A DNA stretch of 53,110 nucleotides from Cyclobacteriaceae bacterium (GTDB lineage Bacteria; Bacteroidota; Bacteroidia; Cytophagales; Cyclobacteriaceae). The stretch covers positions 1 through 53,110 of the forward strand of contig JAHBUB010000024.1 of NCBI GenBank assembly GCA_019638285.1, in the 5' to 3' direction. The position numbers were made by a program, and so were the translations under genes. Under the pieces are notes generated by a model that worked only from the letters and a program-made list of their open reading frames with translations, was not told where the DNA came from and made no database searches. Positions 26,060-35,800 of this stretch are shown one piece after another; position 1 is the first letter of the stretch; each line of letters starts with the position of its first letter.

Positions 26060-26116
26060 GCAATTGGCTCGCGTGTTGTGCGGATGGATGAAGGGTGTGG
26101 CTCACGCGTGACTTGC
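26060..26116 (+). repeat. Dispersed palindromic element, copy 2
   Basis: This is a 57-base copy with left end GCAATTGGCTCGCGTG, right end CACGCGTGACTTGC, and a centre almost identical to copy 3 (GCGGATGGATGAAGGGTGTG). Flanking bases extend the outer pairing to CGCAA/TTGCG. It ends 40 bases before the ArsC/Spx-like gene. Confidence 0.9.
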
Positions 26117-26155
26117 GATTTTTATATCTTTTATTAACAACTAAAATTATTGAAA

Positions 26156-26503
26156 ATGATCGTATACGGAATTAAGAACTGCAATACAGTAAAGTCTGCC
26201 CTAGACTGGTTGAAGAAAAAGAAAATTGATTATGAATTCCACGACTACAAGAGCAAGGGCATTACCGCAACCAAATTGAAGGACTGGGGCAAGCAGGTAG
26301 GGTGGGAGACGTTGGTAAATAAAAAAGGCATGACCTGGCGCAAGCTGGACGATGCCGCCAAAGCCAAAGTAACGAACCTTACGGCAGCCATTGATCTGAT
26401 GACTACCCAGACGAGTGTGATCAAAAGACCATTAATTGAAGTAAACGGTAAAGTGATAGCAGTCGGCTTTGATGAGGCGGAGTACAACAAGGTGGTGGGG
26501 TAG
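26156..26503 (+). CDS. ArsC/Spx-family thioredoxin-fold reductase-like protein
   Basis: The 115-residue protein opens MIVYGIKNCNTVKSALDWL. The single Cys in KNCNTVK occupies the active-site position of ArsC/YffB proteins; it lacks the CxxC of redox-active Spx. It also has YEFHDYKSKG and the closing IKRPLIEVNGKVIAVGFDEAEY, the usual C-terminal motif (RP..V..G). YffB-type members bind glutathione or have unknown substrates; arsenate reduction should not be assumed because no ars genes are nearby. Start set at ATG 26156, two codons after a TTG in the same frame. Flanked on both sides by the dispersed repeat. Confidence 0.88.
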   Translation: MIVYGIKNCNTVKSALDWLKKKKIDYEFHDYKSKGITATKLKDWGKQVGWETLVNKKGMTWRKLDDAAKAKVTNLTAAIDLMTTQTSVIKRPLIEVNGKVIAVGFDEAEYNKVVG

Positions 26504-26537
26504 CTTTCAAGTGGGCTAATATTAAATAATGAAATTC

Positions 26538-26594
26538 GCAACTGGCGCGCGTGTTGTGCGGATGGATGAAGGGTGTGGCTCACGCGTGACTTGC
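26538..26594 (+). repeat. Dispersed palindromic element, copy 3
   Basis: This is a 57-base copy, left end GCAACTGGCGCGCGTG, right end CACGCGTGACTTGC. With flanking bases the ends read TCGCAA and TTGCGA, six complementary pairs. It lies 34 bases after the ArsC/Spx-like gene, in the 212-base gap before the BNR-repeat gene. Confidence 0.9.
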
Positions 26595-26620
26595 GATAGC
26601 CCACGTGTAGCTTGCATGTC

Positions 26621-26649
26621 TTGAACCTTCCATTGTCAAAGTATTTTTG
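26621..26649 (+). promoter_or_regulatory. Candidate promoter for the first BNR-repeat protein gene
   Basis: TTG (26621-26623) is followed after 18 bases by TATTTTTG (26642-26649), an exact match to TAnnTTTG. The start would lie about 60 bases before the ATG at 26716. Confidence 0.5.
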
Positions 26650-26715
26650 CCAGTCAAATAGAATTGCTAGTAGTAATACGCAGTTCTGGATACTTTAATT
26701 GAAAAAGGCCAGATC

Positions 26716-29700
26716 ATGAGACCATCAATATTGCTATCGATTCTTTTCCTTCTTTTATTTGACCTACCCGACACACAGGCGCAGGTAATCAATGATCAGT
26801 TTTCACAACTCAAGTATCGACAACTAGGACCATTCCGAGGAGGGAGAAGTACAGCAGCAGCTGGTGTGCCCGATGATATTTTTACGTATTACATGGGATC
26901 TACGGGGGGTGGCGTTTGGAAAACGACAGATGGAGGAACTACTTGGGATAACGTTTCTGATGGATATTTTTCTGTAGGCTCGATAGGTGCCATTGAAGTA
27001 GCTCCTTCCGATAAAAATGTAGTGTATGTAGGTACTGGTTCTGCGGATCCTCGCGGCAATATTTCCACAGGAAAGGGAATGTACAAATCACAAGATGCCG
27101 GTAGCACCTGGCAGTTCATTGGATTGCCAAATGCAGGACAGATCAGTCGCATACAAATTCATCCTCGTAATGAAGAGCAGGTATACGCAGCCGTGCTGGG
27201 AAATATTTTTGGTCCCAGTAAGGAGAGAGGAATCTATCGAACGATGGATGGCGGAAAAAACTGGAAACAGATACTTTTTGTAAATGACAGCACAGGGGCA
27301 AGTGATTTGATAATGGATCCCAATAATCCGCGCATACTCTATGCGGGTTTTTGGCAAGCAGAAAGAAAGCCGTGGACTATGATCGATGGGGGCAATGGAA
27401 GTGGACTTTATAAGTCTACTGATGGCGGTGATACTTGGACTCGGCTTTCTGGCAAAGGAGGTCTGCCGACAGGGATTATCGGAAAAGTTGGAATTGCGGT
27501 TTCACCAGTAAACTCCAACAGGGTCTGGGTGATTCATGAACATCTGGATGAAACAAAAGGAGGGCTGTACCTTTCTGAAGATGGGGGTCAGCATTGGACA
27601 AGAGTCAGTAGGGATCACTTGATCCGACAGCGTGCGTGGTATTTCTCAAAGATTTTTGCCCATCCCACGGAAGAACATTCACTTTATATTGTTAATGTGA
27701 GTTTATTCAAATCAACAGATGATGGCAGATCCATTGTAAACATTCCCGTACCACACGGTGATAATCATTATGTTTGGATAAATCCCAAACATCCGAATTA
27801 TTTGATCAACTGCAACGATGGTGGAGCGAATGTAAGTTTCAACGGAGGAAAGACATGGTCTACCCAATGGAACCAACCCACGGGTGAATTTTACAGAGTA
27901 ACGGTGGACAATCAATTTCCTTACCGCGTGTATGGAGCGCAGCAAGACAATACAACCATTTCGATGCCAAGCAGAGGAGGAGACATTCATCCAGCCTCTG
28001 GCCTCTATGAAGTAGGTGGTGGTGAGAGTGGACACATAGCTGTAGACCCAAGAAATCCTGACATAGTATATGCTGGTTCCTATATTGGGATTATAACAAG
28101 AATAGATCGTTCTAAAGATTCTCATAAAAGTGTGAGTGCCTATCCTGAATTATATGACGGCATTGCAGGAAGAGATTTGAAATATAGATTTCAATGGAAT
28201 GCACCTATACGTTTTTCTCCTCACGATCCAAATGTATTGTATATCACTTCTAATTATGTCCACCGATCTACGGATGAAGGCCAGACATGGAATGTGATTA
28301 GTCCAGACCTGACTAATAATATTGACGAATACTTGGATATACCTGGAGGACCCATTCAACATGATAATACATCTGTCGAATTGTACAGTACTATTTTTGC
28401 TTTTGAAGAATCGGTTTTGGAGAAGGGGGTATTATGGGCAGGGAGCGATGATGGGTTGATGTACATTTCCAGAGACAATGGAGTGTCGTGGAAAAACATT
28501 ACCCCAAAAGGTATGCCCAAAGAAGGCACAGTAAATAGCATCGATCTATCCACCCATCAAAAGGGAAGGGCGCACATCGCAGTATATAAATACAGAGACA
28601 ACGATTTCCGTCCGTATGTGTATCAAACCAACGACTATGGTAAAAACTGGAAATTATTGACGAATGGAACCAATGGAATTCCTGGGGATTACCCTGTGAG
28701 GGTGGTAAGGGAAGATCCTGCGAGAGAGGGCTTACTTTATGCAGGTACTGAGTTTGGCATGTTTATCTCTTTTGATAATGGCACGAATTGGCAACCATTT
28801 CAGCAAAACTTACCCATCACTCCTGTGACCGATATAGCGGTTCACAATAAAGATTTGGTAGTGTCCACGCAGGGACGTGCCTATTGGATTTTGGATGATC
28901 TTTCTCCGCTTCACAATTGGAACCGAAACGGGGAGACGCAACTGCTTACTCCAAGATTGACCTACCGCACACAAATTTCAAATGCACGCGGTGAGTTTAG
29001 ACCAGACCCGGCCCCAACAGGAGCACTCTTTCATTATTATTTACCGAAAGCAGATACGGTGGAGATTATTATCAACGATGTAAAAAATAATGAAGTGAAT
29101 CGCTATAAGAACATTGCAGGCAAGTCGGGCATTAACCGTTTTGGTTGGGATCTTACTTATCCAAAAGCCAAACTGATTCCCGGTACATTTATTTATCTGA
29201 GCTACTCAGGGAGACCAAAGGTGATTCCTGGTGAGTATAAAGTGATGTTAAAAGCAGGAGGTCGTACCTATGAACAAATGCTTACCGTAAAGGCAGACCC
29301 TAGGTGGAAGGTGGATATGGCTGGACTGGAGGAGCAACTAAAAGTACAAATTAAAGTTAGAGACATGGTGACAGACATTCATAAATACATCGCTTCTATA
29401 AGATCGCTTAGAGAGCAGCTCAACCAAGTACATGATTGGGTGGGGCAGCAAGCACTCCGTGAATCCATAAACGATTTTGTTACTAAGCTTACTGTTATTG
29501 AAGAAGAGTTGATACAAACCAAAACGGAAAGCCATCAGGACCCCATCAATTACCCTGTTAGGTTAGATACTCAGATGGGTTATTTATACTCCGTAACCAA
29601 TTCACAGGAGGGAAGGCCTAATAATTCAATTTATGATCGTTTAAAAGATTTGGAAAAAGATTGGGCGGAAGTGAAAAGCCGTTATGATAACTTGGTGAAT

Positions 29701-29769
29701 GACAGGTTACCTAAGATCGAGGCAACACTCACTGGACTTGATGTTCCGCTTATAAAGAAAGAGAATTGA
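26716..29769 (+). CDS. Exported VPS10/BNR-repeat beta-propeller protein
   Basis: The 1017-residue protein has a signal peptide (LLSILFLLLFDLPDTQAQ), then many Asp-box (BNR) repeats of the form S-x-D-x-G-x-T-W. Examples are KTTDGGTTWDNVS, KSQDAGSTWQF, KSTDGGDTWTRL and ISRDNGVSWKNI. They predict one or two multi-bladed beta-propellers over residues ~30-720. A C-terminal beta-sandwich and helical region follow (GINRFGWDLTYP, then coiled helices with QLNQVHDWVGQQ). Such proteins are often labelled sialidase or glycosyl hydrolase, but no catalytic residues of sialidases can be identified here. It lacks a type IX C-terminal domain, so it is probably periplasmic or exported by another route. It is paralogous to the gene at 32867-36145. 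Confidence 0.88.
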   Translation: MRPSILLSILFLLLFDLPDTQAQVINDQFSQLKYRQLGPFRGGRSTAAAGVPDDIFTYYMGSTGGGVWKTTDGGTTWDNVSDGYFSVGSIGAIEVAPSDKNVVYVGTGSADPRGNISTGKGMYKSQDAGSTWQFIGLPNAGQISRIQIHPRNEEQVYAAVLGNIFGPSKERGIYRTMDGGKNWKQILFVNDSTGASDLIMDPNNPRILYAGFWQAERKPWTMIDGGNGSGLYKSTDGGDTWTRLSGKGGLPTGIIGKVGIAVSPVNSNRVWVIHEHLDETKGGLYLSEDGGQHWTRVSRDHLIRQRAWYFSKIFAHPTEEHSLYIVNVSLFKSTDDGRSIVNIPVPHGDNHYVWINPKHPNYLINCNDGGANVSFNGGKTWSTQWNQPTGEFYRVTVDNQFPYRVYGAQQDNTTISMPSRGGDIHPASGLYEVGGGESGHIAVDPRNPDIVYAGSYIGIITRIDRSKDSHKSVSAYPELYDGIAGRDLKYRFQWNAPIRFSPHDPNVLYITSNYVHRSTDEGQTWNVISPDLTNNIDEYLDIPGGPIQHDNTSVELYSTIFAFEESVLEKGVLWAGSDDGLMYISRDNGVSWKNITPKGMPKEGTVNSIDLSTHQKGRAHIAVYKYRDNDFRPYVYQTNDYGKNWKLLTNGTNGIPGDYPVRVVREDPAREGLLYAGTEFGMFISFDNGTNWQPFQQNLPITPVTDIAVHNKDLVVSTQGRAYWILDDLSPLHNWNRNGETQLLTPRLTYRTQISNARGEFRPDPAPTGALFHYYLPKADTVEIIINDVKNNEVNRYKNIAGKSGINRFGWDLTYPKAKLIPGTFIYLSYSGRPKVIPGEYKVMLKAGGRTYEQMLTVKADPRWKVDMAGLEEQLKVQIKVRDMVTDIHKYIASIRSLREQLNQVHDWVGQQALRESINDFVTKLTVIEEELIQTKTESHQDPINYPVRLDTQMGYLYSVTNSQEGRPNNSIYDRLKDLEKDWAEVKSRYDNLVNDRLPKIEATLTGLDVPLIKKEN

Positions 29770-30343
29770 TGATCTTAAAAACTATAATAACTGCTATAAT
29801 GTGATAGTGTATTGAAAAGATTTGATGAACAATAAACACTTCTGGTGGATACACTTCACATCCGATGGAAGATCGCTGGCAGAACGGAACTAAACCTCAG
29901 TCTACCGGACAGAGGGTTGTCTTTCAAGATGGATAGATTTAGTTCTGTGGCTCGGTTGTTCTTAATGATATTCAACGGGCCTAATAAGCCACTTGGGAAA
30001 TATCAATAGCCCACACCCTCATTGATCGAGAGGGGCTGCCCAAATAGTGAAGGCAAATCCAAGTTCTACTTTCTTACTTTGCCATGCAACCATATACTGC
30101 CTGCAAGCGTCATACGATTGTATGCACACACAGGCGCTCAACAACGGATGATAGATGATAACAATTAATCTTTATCATTTGAAAAGCACAGCAGCAACTG
30201 CAGCAACTGGCGCGCGTGTTGTGCGGATGCACGTGTGGGGGCTCACGCGTGACTTGCTGACAAGAATATATCATTTGTATTTAAAAAGAGCAGAGCAGCT
30301 TTTGACAGCCATTAGAATTATCTGACCCATCAAAACCTACAAT
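29770..30343. other. 574-base intergenic region without an intact gene
   Basis: No convincing gene is found. An 8-bp inverted repeat GAACTAAA/TTTAGTTC (29887-29894 and 29938-29945) encloses a smaller hairpin (AACCTC with GAGGGTT, 29893-29918), so a structured RNA or a decayed element end is possible. On the minus strand a stretch of about 60 codons near 29990-29860 is open but has no start or recognisable similarity. The 3' part contains repeat copy 4 at 30203-30257. Confidence 0.5.
30203..30257 (+). repeat. Dispersed palindromic element, copy 4
   Basis: This is a 55-base copy with left end GCAACTGGCGCGCGTG, a variant centre (GGATGCACGTGTGGGG) and right end CACGCGTGACTTGC. Flanking bases read CAGCAA and TTGCTG, so the outer pairing is kept with different bases from copies 2 and 3. 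It lies 86 bases before the ABC permease gene. Confidence 0.9.
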
Positions 30344-32761
30344 ATGCTTACCAATCACCTAAAAATTGCCATTCGCACCCTACTCAAATTCAAAGAGTAT
30401 GCGGTCATCAATTTAATTGGCCTTGGGCTAGGCATCACCACGGGTATTTTTATTCTGCTTTACGTTTCAGATGAGTTGTCTTTCGATCGCTTTCATGTAA
30501 ATGGAGATCGGGTGTACAGGGTAGGCACTGATGTGGCAGACATCAAAACAGGTGTGGTCACCAGTTCTATGGAAACCAATGGATGGCCGGTAGGCGCATT
30601 ACTTAAAGAAGAATACCCGGAAGTAGAAGCTGTAATCTACACCCGCAATGGATCAAGCCTTCCAGTGATGTACGAGGGGAAACGCCAGGAAGAACGAATC
30701 TTTTTTGCGTCAGGTGATTTTTTCAAATTATTCAGCTTCTCTTTCCTGGAAGGAGATCCAACGACCGCCCTTACACAACCTTATAGCATAGTGATCACAG
30801 AAACCCTTGAAAAAAAATATTTCAAAGACCAATCTGCGCTGGGAAAAACGATGGTATTGGCAGATACACTTTCCTTCCTAGTAACGGGTGTATTAAAAGA
30901 CTTACCCTCTCAATCGCACATGCAATTCGGTGCACTTCTTTCTTTTGATACTTTTGCTTTGCTGGATAAGGATTTCAGTTTCGAGGATGGATGGGGAAAT
31001 CTCAATGTCAGAAACTATGTATTGCTCAAAGAGGATGTAAACAGGGAAGCCTTTTTCTCTAAGGCAAAAAACCTATACATGGACCACGTGAAGGAGGACT
31101 TGGAAAAATATGGGATGTACCTGTACTTAGGCTTTGAGCCGCTAACCGATATTTATCTCAAATCAAACAGAGGCAACGGCATGGGACCTTCTGGAAGTAT
31201 CGATCGGGTGTATCTTGTGTCCGGAATTGCAATATTCGTTACTTTATTGGCGTGTATCAATTTTGTGAACCTTACCACCGCACGCTCTACGTACAGGGCC
31301 AAAGAGGTAGGGTTGCGTAAAGTGTCAGGATCTTCAAGAGCTGCACTTATTCGTCAGTTCTTAAGTGAATCGTTTATTATGATTATGGCGTCATTGCTCT
31401 TCGCACTTGTGCTGGTAGCTATGCTCGCTCCGTTGTTCAACGACCTCATGGAGAAAAATTATGATGTACTTAGCTTGCTACAGCCTCAATTTATAGGGAG
31501 TATGGTTGCCCTGTTAATAGCCATCACTATTTTATCTGGATACTACCCGGCCTTCGTACTATCTGGCTTAAGACCAGTGGAAGTGTTAAAAGGAAAATTG
31601 CACACAAGTGCAAGAGGAATTCAATTGCGTAGGGCGTTGGTGGTTTTTCAATTTATGATCTCAGCAACTTTAATCATTTTCACGCTGGTAATTAATCGTC
31701 AGTTGGACTTCATGAAAAACAGGGACCTTGGTTTTCAGGGCGATCAAATAATAGTGGTAGATGTTTCAAAACTGCCATCCACAAAATTTATAAAGCCCGC
31801 CAGTTTTAAAAATGATTTGAGAAGTTTATCGGGTGTGCAAAATGTTACTTTTTCCAATGCCTTACCGGGAAAACCTGGTTGGGTAGGGCAATGGGCCAGG
31901 GCCGAAGAAAAATCGGCCGATGAAAGTGTGGGTGTGGAGTACATGTCAATTGACGAGGACTACTTGGGTACGTTGGGTTTGAAATTAGTAGCAGGTCGCA
32001 ATTTTGATTTATCCCGTCCTGCTGAACTGGATGAGGGGCTGATCATTAATGAAACCACGGTGAATGCCATGGGGTGGGAAAGCCCTGAGGACGCCATTGG
32101 CAAAAAAATCACTTCACCCTCTCAACAACCTTCAGGTATCGTCATTGGTGTGGTAAAGGATTACAATGAATTTGGACTGCAAAAAAATGTTTATCCAATG
32201 GCCATGGATTATGCTCCGGAAAACTCAAGGTACTTTGCAATAAAATACGATGCTGCCAACACAGAAAATATTTTAGGAAATATCTCTGAATTGTGGAAGA
32301 AGTATTATGAAGGCTACGACTTTGAGTACTTCTTTCTAAATGAAAATTTTGAAAGACAATACTTTGCGGAACAACGTTTGGCCAAAGTATTCAATGTTTT
32401 CTCAGCGGGTTCAATCGTTATTGCCGTAATTGGATTGTTTGGATTGGTCTCATTCATGGTGGTAACCAGAACCAAAGAAATTGGAATCAGAAAGGTATTG
32501 GGGGCAAACATCTTTAGCATACTGCGGCTTTTAGCCGGGGAATTCGTTGGACTGGTATTGATTGCCAATTTGATAGCTTTTCCTATTGTTTGGTATTTTG
32601 CCAATGAGTGGCTCGAAGGATTTGCCTACCGCACCACACTGAGTTTACTTTTATTTGTTTTACCATTGATAGGTGCTTTGGTAATCACGCTGATCACAGT
32701 GGGTGCACAAACCTTGAAAGCGGCAATGACAGAGCCGGTTAAATCACTGCGCCATGAGTAG
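30344..32761 (+). CDS. MacB/FtsX-type ABC transporter permease
   Basis: The 805-residue inner-membrane protein has the Bacteroidota duplicated architecture. A first membrane helix (residues ~18-40, VINLIGLGLGITTGIFILLY) is followed by a periplasmic MacB-PCD-like domain. A three-helix FtsX domain comes next (~285-405, containing NFVNLTTARSTYRAKEVGLRK), then a second periplasmic domain and a final FtsX domain (~680-800, with RTKEIGIRKVLGA). Such permeases work with a separate ATPase to move lipoproteins, peptides or lipids, or act as mechanical transducers. No ATPase gene is adjacent; the only ABC ATPase in the window is at 12282-12995. The substrate is unknown. Confidence 0.92.
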   Translation: MLTNHLKIAIRTLLKFKEYAVINLIGLGLGITTGIFILLYVSDELSFDRFHVNGDRVYRVGTDVADIKTGVVTSSMETNGWPVGALLKEEYPEVEAVIYTRNGSSLPVMYEGKRQEERIFFASGDFFKLFSFSFLEGDPTTALTQPYSIVITETLEKKYFKDQSALGKTMVLADTLSFLVTGVLKDLPSQSHMQFGALLSFDTFALLDKDFSFEDGWGNLNVRNYVLLKEDVNREAFFSKAKNLYMDHVKEDLEKYGMYLYLGFEPLTDIYLKSNRGNGMGPSGSIDRVYLVSGIAIFVTLLACINFVNLTTARSTYRAKEVGLRKVSGSSRAALIRQFLSESFIMIMASLLFALVLVAMLAPLFNDLMEKNYDVLSLLQPQFIGSMVALLIAITILSGYYPAFVLSGLRPVEVLKGKLHTSARGIQLRRALVVFQFMISATLIIFTLVINRQLDFMKNRDLGFQGDQIIVVDVSKLPSTKFIKPASFKNDLRSLSGVQNVTFSNALPGKPGWVGQWARAEEKSADESVGVEYMSIDEDYLGTLGLKLVAGRNFDLSRPAELDEGLIINETTVNAMGWESPEDAIGKKITSPSQQPSGIVIGVVKDYNEFGLQKNVYPMAMDYAPENSRYFAIKYDAANTENILGNISELWKKYYEGYDFEYFFLNENFERQYFAEQRLAKVFNVFSAGSIVIAVIGLFGLVSFMVVTRTKEIGIRKVLGANIFSILRLLAGEFVGLVLIANLIAFPIVWYFANEWLEGFAYRTTLSLLLFVLPLIGALVITLITVGAQTLKAAMTEPVKSLRHE

Positions 32762-32808
32762 ATGTTTGCCTCATATTTATAGGTGGTGAGGAAGTAACTT
32801 TCCTGAAC

Positions 32809-32860
32809 TAAAAATGGTCGTCAGGTTACCCATAGTGAATATCTATTGCAGCCTGACGAC
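32809..32860 (-). terminator. Intrinsic terminator of the second BNR-repeat gene
   Basis: GTCGTCAGG (32817-32825) and CCTGACGAC (32852-32860) form a perfect 9-bp stem with a 26-base loop. On the minus strand the stem is followed by CATTTTTAG. It lies between two convergent genes and may also slow plus-strand transcription from the permease gene, where the following tract is weaker. Confidence 0.7.
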
Positions 32861-32866
32861 TTATCC

Positions 32867-35800
32867 TTAATTCTTTTTCCATTCCGGCATACGACCGGGT
32901 GTATAGGGGGCACCTGCACCTTCCAGTTTTTTCTCAATGGCAGGTATTTCTTTCTCAATAACTTGTTTTAATGCTGCATTCATCGTGTCATATTCTTCCC
33001 CCGCCCACTGCAATTGATTTTTCATAGTGGTGGTGGGCTCACTGGTGCTGCCATAACCCGAATATATGGCACTCGATAACCGGCTATTGATTGATGGCTC
33101 TCTATCAATGTCCAATTGACTTGCTACACGATCGCCAAACATTTTATCCTGTAGACTGCGTAATTTGTTTTCTAAGTCCAATATCTCTTTTGCAAAACTT
33201 TGGTTGGGTTCGGATACACTGAATACTGCCTCTTTTAAGTATTTCACTTTTTGGTTGGCATCGCGCAAAATGGCAGAGGTACCTTCTATGCTTCGTTGCA
33301 GTTCTGCTGCCTGCCGTTGCCATGCAACCAGTGCAGGTCGGTCTGTAGCGGGAAGGGTAGTGCCTGGCAAAACCTTTACTATAAATTTTTCTCCTCCGAT
33401 AATTTCAGTCAATACACCATCAACATATTTACTCATTGATAACGTGTAGTTTCCGGGAGCGGCCAGTTGTCCTACATCATCAGACTGGAAAGGATTATCA
33501 TTAAGTTTTGGACTGATGTCAATTGGATTTGAGCTTGGGTATCTGAAGTCCCAGGTGATTCGATTAATCCCTTTTTTCGTTGGCGCTTTTAATTTACGGA
33601 TGATATCACCTTTTTCATTTTTTACAGTAAACAAAAGATACGGTGAATCCTCACCTTCCTCTTCCTTCAGTCGATCATAAGATGGATAGTTCACGTCTTT
33701 GCCCCCTTTGGCCAACTTGCTTTCTTCTTCCTGTCTCTTTTCTTTGTTCGTTTTTAAATCATCTCTGAAGTAATAGGTGAATACTGCACCTACTTGGGGG
33801 TTGGGTGTATTGAAATAAGATTCACCTTGAAACCCTTTGCCCCTAATTCCCAACGGTGTGCTTTCAACAAACATCCAGCTGTCTTTGATAGGAAATACAT
33901 ATCCTTCTTTGTTTTCAGTCTGGTTGATATTGCGCAATGGAGAATAATCATCCAATATGTAAAAGCCCCTGCCAAAAGTAGCCAACACCAAATCGTTTTC
34001 TCTTTTTTGTATGGCCATGTCTCGAACAGCAATGGTAGGTAATCCACCTTTTAATGGCTTCCAGGAGGCTCCTCCATCATTGGAGAAGTGCACGCCAAAC
34101 TCAGTTCCTACAAATAATAGATTGGCATCAACGTGGTCCTCCGCAATGCTGTAGGTGGAACCGCGCTCCGGTAGGTTGGCAGTGATAGAAGCCCAGGTTT
34201 GTCCTTTGTTTGTGCTCTTATAAATGTAAGGTTTGAAATCACCTCGCTTATGGTTGTTCAGTGTCGTGTAAATCACATTTTCATCGTGTTGTGAGGTCAG
34301 TATATGATACACGTAAGTCATGGAAGGGGCACCAGCGAATGATTCTGTTTTCTTCCAGATTTTACCACCATCGGTAGTTATTTGTACCAGCCCATCATCA
34401 GTTCCAATCACTATTAAGTTTTCATTTTTTGGAGATTCAGACAATGCGCTGACTGTTCCATAAGGTGCCACACCATCGTTCTTGCCTGTGGCATCAATGC
34501 CCCAAACCCTTCCCATTATTGGGAGTTTGTTGCGGTCTTCATTTCTCGTAACATCTTCACTGATCACTTGCCATGTGTTGCCGTAGTCATCACTCTTAAA
34601 AATTTTATTGGCTGCGATGTAAAGACGGCCACTCTTATGTGGACTTGTTTGAAGAGGCGCATCCCAATTCCAACGGTATTCTTTTTCTCCTTTACGCGGT
34701 TGAGGTTGGATACCCATATTTTCACCCGTGGCTTTATCATAGCGGGTAAGGCCACCATGCTGACTTTGAGCATATACAATATTGACATTGAACGGATCGA
34801 TGGCACTTTCAAATCCGTCTCCTCCTTGTGTAACAAACCAATTGTCATTGACGATTCCGTTTTCACTGCGTGTCCGGGACGGGCCACCCAAACTAAAGTT
34901 ATCCTGGGTCCCACCATATACATAGTAGAATGGTTCAGTATTGTCTACCTCTACTTTATAGAATTGAGTAACAGGAAGGTTTGATTTGAATTGCCAGGTT
35001 TTTGCGCCATCCCATGTCTCATAGATACCTCCGTCACATCCGTTACGCATGTGATTCGTGTTAGCAGGATTTACCCAAAGCGCATGATTGTCCACGTGTT
35101 TGGCATCTTCTCCAATAGACCTGAAGTTTTTTCCACCATCATCACTTACACTAATGGCATACCCCATGGTATATACCCTGTCTTTGTTTTTGGGGTCCGC
35201 TATTACTTCATTGTAATAATTCCCACCGGTTTGGTGACTGCTCATTTTCTCCCATTTGGCTCCCTGTGTGGTTGATCTATAGAATCCTTCATCTTTGGCA
35301 GCCTCTACAATAGCATAAATATACTCTGGATCAGCGGGTGAAATTGCCAATCCAATGCGGCCCATGTCTGAGGTGGGTAACCCATTGTTAACTTTGTCCC
35401 ATTGGGTACCACCATTTGTAGTCTTGTACATTCCAGAGCCTGGCCCTCCACTGACATACGCATAGTCACTGCGCATCCGCTGATGTGCTGATGCATAAAG
35501 TATATTAGGGTCTCGTGGATCCATTACAATGTCATTCACTCCTGTATATTGATCAATCTTAAGCACCTGATTCCATGTTTTACCACCATCAGTAGTTTTG
35601 TATACACCACGTTCACCGCCCTCTTTCCACAATGGCCCAAGAGCGGCTACATACACTGTATTGGAGTTAGTGGGATCAACAATTATCCTTCCAATGTGCT
35701 CTGATGTTTTCAGGCCCATATTTTTCCAACTTGCACCTGCATCTTCTGATTTGTACACCCCGTCTCCATAAGCCACACTGCGCTGGTTGTTGTTTTCGCC

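Noticed and set aside
26156-26503. Arsenic resistance gene
   Set aside because: The ArsC fold is shared by YffB/Spx-type proteins, there are no other ars genes nearby, and the active-site context is YffB-like.
26716-29769. Sialidase or glycosyl hydrolase activity for the Asp-box proteins
   Set aside because: Asp boxes are structural. No sialidase Arg triad, Tyr or Glu arrangement could be identified, so only a beta-propeller is called.
29770-30343. Transposase pseudogene
   Set aside because: Translations of both strands gave short, frame-broken stretches with no recognisable transposase motif and no terminal inverted repeats of an insertion sequence.
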